A stretch of 64,000 nucleotides of DNA from Hypholoma sublateritium FD-334 SS-4. Taxonomy: Eukaryota > Basidiomycota > Agaricomycetes > Agaricales > Strophariaceae. The stretch covers positions 62,001-126,000 of the forward strand of contig KN817563.1 of assembly GCA_000827495.1 (NCBI GenBank), read 5' to 3'. The notes under the pieces were generated by a model, which worked only from the letters and a program-made list of their open reading frames with translations, did no database searches and had not been told where the DNA came from. The translations under genes were made by a program, and so were the position numbers. Below are positions 58,230 to 64,000 of the stretch, in pieces. How positions within the stretch are numbered: the stretch's first letter is position 1; every line of letters begins with the position of its first letter.

Positions 58230-58641
58230 GACACTGCCCTATGTTAACCGGGTCATAGTTAGGACAGTGTCGGGCCTGGTGCCAGGTGAACGGTTGTGAA
58301 TGCTTTGGTGAACTTACGGCACCTCCAGGTTTAGGAACTCACAGTCCCACCACCTATCACATCCGAATCACATCACAACTTACCTGTGTCCATTCTTGAA
58401 GCTCAATCAGTGTATGCTTATTGTACTTGTTCTCCACGTTGGCAACTGACGAGGACCCACAACGGCGTCTCGCTTGCGCTGCGACACTTCGCACCGACCT
58501 GTTTACGACACTGTCATGAGCCTGGTTCGCCCGACGAGATAAAACGAGAGACGAGCTGTCCTGTCAGTAGCGCCCCATCTTACCCATCCTTCCTTTTTAT
58601 TTCTTTATTTACGCCTGTGAATTTCCAAGTGTTGAATCACT

Positions 58642-59320
58642 ATGGCTTTCAAGTTCTTCAAGTCGTCCAAGTCCAAGTCCGCCGAAAAAGTCAAGACTGT
58701 TGCGCCGGCCGCAACATCCACGCAGTCAACGCCGACAGCGTCCCAGCAGCAAATCGATGGGAGCCAGACTATACTCCAGATGACGAACAACAACACCTCT
58801 GACTCGTTTGTCCAGCCGACATCGCCGACGGCGTCCCAGCAGGTTATTACTGGGAGCCAGACCATAGGCGAGATGACGAACAACAACATATCAGGCTCGT
58901 ACAACAACAACGTCAACGCGAATAACACTCACAGCACGGTCTCTGGCGACATAACCACTGGCATGACTGGCTTCGGCATACCGAGCAACATAGCCGCAGC
59001 AGCCTATCCTTGTGAGTTCCATGCTGCTTGAGGTGGCATGAGTACACTGACGAGCTCGCTGCGACAGTTGTACAAGGCACTAATCACATACAAAACGTTA
59101 GAAATATTACGCTCGACGGCCAGCAATCGCCAGCGGACGTTGCGCGGATTCTTGGAGCTGCCGGAGTGTCAGCTGATGTTAACCAGCGTAAGCCAAATCA
59201 CTTTGTTTCCAAGACCATTGCGGCATGCTGAGGGCTAGAATAGGTGTAATGGCCATCCTAGAGGCGCTGCAAGCGGGTCAAGCTGGCCGCGTTCAACAAC
59301 CGACTAGGATCCTCCAGTAA
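58642..59320 (+). CDS. Asn-rich protein with one pair of amyloid-like pseudo-repeats
   Basis: Exons 58642-59011, 59068-59187 and 59262-59320 give 182 codons in frame. The basic start MAFKFFKSSKSKSAEKVK resembles that of the 55.7-kb gene. Two closely similar units follow at about residues 34-53 and 65-84: SQQQIDGSQTILQMTNNNTS and SQQVITGSQTIGEMTNNNIS. A linker of about 13 residues separates them, the repeat-linker-repeat layout seen in the HET-s prion domain. A coda NNNVNANNTHSTVSGD comes next, almost the same as in the gene at 17.1 kb. The tail contains SPADVARILGAAG, matching GPADAARLNALQG in the 55.7-kb gene, so the two are paralogues beyond the repeats. No signal peptide, membrane span or enzyme domain. 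The gene lies 1.37 kb downstream of its relative, same strand. Function unknown. Confidence 0.72.
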
Positions 59321-60372
59321 AGCCAGGACGCAGATAGTGAGAAGGACCCGTTGACTCGACTTGGACTTTTGAGGGACTATTTGTATACTTTATATTATCT
59401 TCTGTAAATTTAACGTCTTGGGTGTAGCCAAAATTGTGAGCTAGCAATGACGAGGGCAATAAACTGTCAATCTTATGTCGAATCGGCAGGTCCAAAATCT
59501 AAAGGGCTCGTCTAGGAAAAACCCAGTTCAAGTCTGACTGGGTATGGCGAAGCTTTCAGCGCCCGAGAAGAAACTAAAAATAGATATCGGCTAGGTACGA
59601 ACACCGAAGGCACTCGACGCGACCAAGGCACTCGATGCGACCCAACTGTCCAGAGAAAAGCGAGCAAAAAAACCAAGGAGCTTTTAATTGACCGTGTAGG
59701 ACAACGAAACTTTACAATTCAGAGAGCCTGATCTTGCGCGACTTGCAGCGCGAGCCTGAGTCGAGATATAGATCGCCTGCCAGTACTGATTCGGAGCAGT
59801 AATGAAGATTTGATGAAGAGGGAGCGAAGTCTACCAGCAAGAATTATGCAAGCTAGAGGGCGACGTAACACAAGCGACATGATGGGGAGAGGCAAGAGGT
59901 TCACCGTCGAAAAGGTTGCGAAAAGGAGCATATAAAGGGGCTTTTACATTGAACACCGGGTGCGTAACCAAATGAATAGCATTCACTTATTTGAATTTTA
60001 TGTGATAATTTATTTAGTTTAAACTTCAAATAAATGAGCTTCTTTTATGTGGTGATTATGAGATAGAATATTTGGTATTAAAGCCTCTCATTGGCCAAAG
60101 GCCAAATAAATGGTCCACATAAATCAGCACAATTTATTTGAAGTTTCTTTTAAATAAATGATCACATAAAATTCAAATAAAGACCTGCCATTTATCTGGT
60201 TTTGCACCTGGTGGAAAGGGACTGTTGTTGCCAATTGTTACGTAATCTACATAGCGCACATACCACTCAAAGATACCCTTTGTCTGTGCGATTACATGTC
60301 ACAAGCGAATTGACCTGGAAAAACTAAAGTTGGAATGCACCCATCTATAAAGCACAGGGCGGATATGATATA
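59321..60372. other. Intergenic region carrying a foldback element
   Basis: About 1 kb between the Asn-rich gene and the GPALPP1-like stop codon. It contains an 18-bp near-perfect tandem repeat (about 59604-59640) and the inverted-repeat element at 59987-60181. No gene recognised. Confidence 0.4.
59987..60181. mobile_element. MITE-like foldback element
   Basis: A 195-bp AT-rich element whose outer ~66 bp are inverted repeats. The left arm 59987-60052 starts ttatttgaattttatgtgat, and the reverse complement of the right arm (60115-60181) starts almost identically. By eye about four fifths of the arm positions match. The 62-bp centre contains a small palindrome (ttggccaaaggccaaa). It has no open reading frame, so it would need a transposase from elsewhere. 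I could not see a clear target-site duplication. Confidence 0.7.
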
Positions 60373-61619
60373 TCAGAGAAAACCGCCTCCTTTTCCGCTT
60401 CCAAATCGGTCTCCCAGTCCTTTGGCCTCCTTCAGCATTTTATTTCGTTTATCATCATCCATCAGCCTGCCGCCCAGACCCATATCTCGAGAGTGGTCCC
60501 AGATACCAGGGACCTCGGATCCCGTGGGCTTTTTCGAGCCATCCGCGTGTTGGTCAACCAAAGCTGCTCCTCGCTTCTTGCGCTGCGTGATTGTGTAAGT
60601 CAAATCCAACGGAAGTGAGGCAAGTAAAGTGCATGAATTACTTACAGTATGTTCCTCGACGCCCTTTCTGATTGTCTCTTCTTCTTCCTTTCGCCTCTTC
60701 TTCCTCGCCTTCTCGTCCATGTCTTCCACCACGGGCGCATCGGCCACCCGTCTCTTCTTGCCCGACACTTCGTCTGCAAGCCTTTGTTGACGCTCAGCAG
60801 GAGTTTCAGTCCATAACGACATGTCTTTTTTCGAATTCACTGGTGCGGTGGTCCCGCGAGAAAATTGGCGTCCTTTTAGTTTTGTTGGATCGAGATCTGA
60901 TAAGAAAGAGCAACTTTATGAGGAATTATATTAAACAGAGATATATTCAGAATACACACTTCCAAGCAGACTTGACGACGTGGGCGGTACCAGCATCCAT
61001 TCATCGCGCTGCGCCGTTTTCGGCTTCGCGGCTTCCTACATCGCGCCATTAGTAACCCCACCACACACAATGCACAAACGCGACCCACCTCCGCCAGCTT
61101 GCGCCTTTTCTCCTCCCGCTCCATGAATTCCTTGACTGGGTCCGCGGCTTCATGATGCATGCCCGCAGGAAGAGGTTTCGGGCCTACATCGTCGTCACTA
61201 TCACTTTCATCTCCGTAACCAGAACTGGGGTCATACATGGGCGCATATTTCGGTAAAGAGGGACCCACGGGGCGCTTTCCGTGCGCCACGGCAGATGCGG
61301 ATGGCCCGGATGGTGGCATAGACGGCCCTACTACGGGTCGGGAGTGGGCAGCTCGCGTCTCGGGTGCGGGTCGCGCTGGGCCGCGGGATGGAATGGAAGG
61401 TCCAATACTGGGCCCCGCATGGGGGTGTGGACCAACGTCGTCATCATCGTTGTCGTCAAACACCTGTGTCTTGGACTCTCCGGATTTCGTGCTTAGCAGA
61501 TGTATGGGTATCTGGGGACCGATATTCAAGGGCTGAGGCCCGTCGTCTTCGTCGTCACTATCTGCGCGCTTTGATGGGTTTAGGAGATGTGCAGGGATCT
61601 GAGGTCCTATCGCCGACAT
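60373..61619 (-). CDS. GPALPP motifs-containing protein 1-like (DUF3752)
   Basis: Exons 61619-61089, 61035-60960, 60896-60646 and 60582-60373 give 355 codons. The N-terminal half carries repeated GP-x-(I/L)-P motifs: AIGPQIPAHLL, NIGPQIPIHLL, SIGPSIPSRGP, VVGPSMPPSGP, PVGPSLPKY and DVGPKPLPAG, alternating with acidic stretches. Downstream come PVKEFMEREEKRRKLAE, RDEWMLVPP, GRQFSRGTTAP, and SLWTETPAERQQRLADEVSG. The C-terminus is PGIWDHSRDMGLGGRLMDDD, typical of the DUF3752 domain. Human GPALPP1 (KIAA1704) has the same layout; it is nuclear and its role is little known. Highly charged, probably disordered outside the C-terminal domain. Head-to-tail with UBR1 on the same strand. Confidence 0.88.
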
Positions 61620-61889
61620 GGCGAACGGATGACTGGAGTTGGCGGTGTAAGGTTAGTTACATTTCCGGGCGCGCGGTGCAAAGGCGCACGCGCATTGTTT
61701 ACACTTGAGTCATTTGCCAAATAAAAGCGCATTAATGCTCAAGTTCGCCTAAAGTTTGCCTAAAGTATACATTTGTACAAGGTAGACGAACGAATCCATG
61801 ATGTGTTTGATAATTGTTAATATTACAAAATGCGGTGATTAACTTTTTGTGATTCTAAAGAGCGACCCGAGATGTTACATCTAAATCAC

Positions 61890-64000
61890 TTACAGTGTTT
61901 CCCAACCTCCGGAATCCATGGTACTCTCTAGTTTTCGAGCGACTATGCTTGGGATTCCGTGAGACAGCCAAGTCTTGCGGATGACCTCCCATCGCGCGTG
62001 GTGCAGAAACTGGCGCCGACCGCGTCGACTGTGTCGACTGTGTTTAGTATTTGTACAGCGATACGACAATCTGAAGTTATTATTCACCTCATCGACAGAT
62101 CGACTTCTCCGTGCGCGTCGAGATATGGCGACGGTGTGAAGGTACCATTCCCCGAGTTCAGGTACAGCACCGAGCATCTTTTGACGCAGTAGTATACACC
62201 GATAGTCCCGCCGCACCTACACAGCGGAACACGTCAGCCTCACCACAAAAAATAGACGAACGCAGCACTCACTCTCGCGTGTGCATATTGCACTCGCCGC
62301 GCAGATAGTCTTCGTCTTGGCAGCAGCTACTTTGTAGGCACACGGTCGTACCGCACGTCAGACAGATTGCGGCGTCCACGGGGAACGTCTCGCAGGTGTT
62401 GCACATCAGTGCCTTGTCCTGGCGGTTGAACAGGCTGTCCAGGACAAGCGGCAGCCGTGCAAGGCGGTAGATGCCTGGATAGTCCAGAAGAACGCCACAA
62501 TTGAGCTGCGAGGCTGCGTGCGAGTGTCCGTAATGCGCGCACCAGCCCGATAGCGCGTTCTGGAGCGTGTCTTGTCGTGGGAGGTCAGACAGCGGCGGTA
62601 TTTCGAGCATGGCGAGCAGACGGTTGTATTCACAAACATTGCTGCTCGTGCCGAAGTCGGGTGTGGGAAAGGCATGTGGAAGAACAGCACGACAGAGGAT
62701 AGCTGCGCGGCGGAGGAAGGGGAGCGTGAATGCATAGAGCAGTCTCTCGATTCGTGCCTCGCCGAAGGTTTCGAACGCGAGGGTAGCGGTGTGCTCGAAC
62801 ACCGGCGAATGGCGGACCACTGACATGAAGAACATGCGGACATCGCCGAAGATATCTTCGTGTGCGCGTCGTTGTATCGGCGCGGTATTGTGGCTGCGTG
62901 ACTTGTTCAGGATGTAAACTAGCCCAATGACAGCACGTGCGAGGCAGGCATAGTAGGTCAGGATCAACACATGCTGAAGCATTTCCGGCGCCACGGTAGC
63001 GGTCTCGACCAGGATGGTGAAAGGATCACGGAGAAGTAGAGGATACGAGAACGAGGTCAGCGAAGACCGCGTCCATTCTGGCAGCAGCCGCTTTATAATT
63101 GCCTGGCGAACTGCGTCGCGTCCTTCGTCTGCCCGATTTTTAAATTGTAGCGCAACAAGTCGCATGAGGCACGCCAGAAGCCCTCTGATCATCCGTGTCT
63201 GTGATTCGGACAGCGCGTCGATCATCATCGTCCCGCCAGTATTTCCCGAACTCGATGTATCCACAGCGACACCCCGCTGACTTACCTCCATGGCCGCGAT
63301 AGTATATCCCACGAGCTCGTCAGGAAGATAGATCCCTGCACCTCGTTCTGGCGTATCGGGCTCCAGCCTATCCCTCAGGTGCCGAGTCTGCTGTGATATA
63401 GACTTTGCGATCACCATCAAGGTGTCTAGCATTTTGCCTCCATCCACATCCTTGTCCTTTTCCTCGCTTTTCTTCGCCGCGGTAGAGTAACCCAGATCCT
63501 GCGCGGCCCAGAACACGAACTCCCCAGTGCCGTTGCGTGCCTGCAGCGACACGAGCAACGGATCTGGTTTGCTCTTGAGGATATGTATCCCGGCTGCGCG
63601 GATCCAATCTGGGAATGGGACGGGATTGAGCGTCATCTTCGGGTCGGGCTGCGTAATCGGTAGGATAACGTTGCCCAGGCTTTTGCATAGCGGACAAATA
63701 AACTCCTTGCGCGGGATACACTCTGGGTGGTTGCGCGTCGCCTGTGTGCGGTGCCGCTGGCGGATCGACACGCTGTACACCTGGAAACAGTCGAGGTGCA
63801 TGAGGTGGCTGCACACCGAGCCGTACATCCCGAAGCGCGTGTAGTTCGCCGGGAACCCCTCGAAGTTCGGCGAGGTCGACCGTGCGTCAAGGATGTCGGC
63901 CTGCGGAGGCGGGAAGACAGCGGGACCGCTGCTTACAGGATCGCCGCTAGGTGAGGTAGTGGGCGGGCGGTCCATCGACAGCGGCGAGACCAGCACCTCG
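61890..64000 (-). CDS. UBR1: Ubr1-type E3 ubiquitin ligase, C-terminal part (5' end off window)
   Basis: Ubr1 recognises N-degrons and ubiquitinates N-end-rule substrates. Only the last ~660 residues are present: a long exon open from the right edge to 62273, then 62216-62088 and 62037-61890. The first part visible is the RING-H2 region: GSVCSHLMHLDCFQVY followed by CIPRKEFICPLCKSLGNVIL, after a disordered Pro/Ser linker. A long helical stretch follows, then the C-terminal zinc-binding autoinhibitory domain: ALMCNTCETFP, AICLTCGTTVC, GECNMHTRECGGTIGVYYCV, YLDAHGEVDL, and the end WLSHGIPSIVARKLES. Order and spacing match the C-terminus of yeast Ubr1. The N-terminal UBR box and ClpS-like domain would lie beyond 64000. 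The junction at 62273 is secure because it restores the conserved HTRECGG. Confidence 0.9.

Noticed and set aside
55667..59320. Interpreting the Asn-rich genes as secreted cell-wall or adhesin proteins
   Set aside because: No signal peptide, no GPI signal and the N-termini are short and basic, which points to the cytosol or nucleus.
1..64000. CRISPR arrays, prokaryotic operons, telomeric repeats or integrated virus genes
   Set aside because: No regularly spaced repeats, no TTAGGG arrays, and no recognisable capsid, polymerase or integrase motifs on either strand.

Overview
The window is nuclear DNA from a basidiomycete fungus, almost certainly an agaricomycete. The genes are split by many 45-70 nt GT-AG introns. 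Recognisable proteins are typical fungal housekeeping ones (Rgp1, PSP1, Apc11, OPT transporter, CSN7, GH47 mannosidase, MED21, Rtf2, Ubr1), and several other genes belong to lineage-restricted families of the kind seen in mushroom-forming fungi. I found no rRNA, tRNA, CRISPR or prokaryotic operon. I built exon models by hand. For nearly all of them the summed exon length is an exact multiple of three, which is an internal check on the splice sites.

Layout. 1-5 kb: gene-poor, with a diverged 0.55-kb direct duplication, a perfect 21-bp palindrome and a relic of a lineage-specific gene. 5-8.4 kb: RGP1 (-). 10.7-13.4 kb: PSP1-like gene (+). 15.4-19.0 kb: a lineage-specific cluster in which a 'GDVG-motif' gene (-) is divergent from a short Asn-rich gene (+), followed by a second GDVG gene (+). 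19-24 kb: about 5 kb with nothing convincing. 24.1-25.6 kb: HAUS1-like (-) and APC11 (+), divergent. 26.4-30.6 kb: oligopeptide transporter with 32 exons (-). 32.4-33.5 kb: GT25-like glycosyltransferase (+). 35.2-36.8 kb: LCL2 (+) facing a proline iminopeptidase (-). 37.1-40.6 kb: divergent SNF2-family ATPase (-). 42.6-43.8 kb: unknown protein (-). 44.3-45.4 kb: CSN7 (-). 46.1-48.2 kb: UDP-glycosyltransferase (-). 48.6-51.3 kb: GH47 mannosidase (-). 52.0-53.9 kb: MED21 (-) and RTF2 (+), divergent. 55.7-59.3 kb: two Asn-rich repeat genes (+). 60.0 kb: a foldback element. 60.4-61.6 kb: GPALPP1-like (-). 61.9-64.0 kb: 3' end of UBR1 (-), running off the right edge.

By role there are three groups: protein turnover and cell cycle (Apc11, CSN7, Ubr1, HAUS1, Lcl2), secretory traffic and glycosylation (Rgp1, GH47, GT25), and transcription or genome maintenance (MED21, Rtf2, SNF2, GPALPP1). 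There is no sign of a metabolic cluster.

The most unusual content is a family of three short Asn-rich proteins (17.1, 55.7 and 58.6 kb). They carry paired ~20-residue pseudo-repeats and a shared Asn-rich coda that look like amyloid-signalling or prion-like motifs. In one gene the repeat pair has apparently been multiplied by duplication of a symmetric exon.
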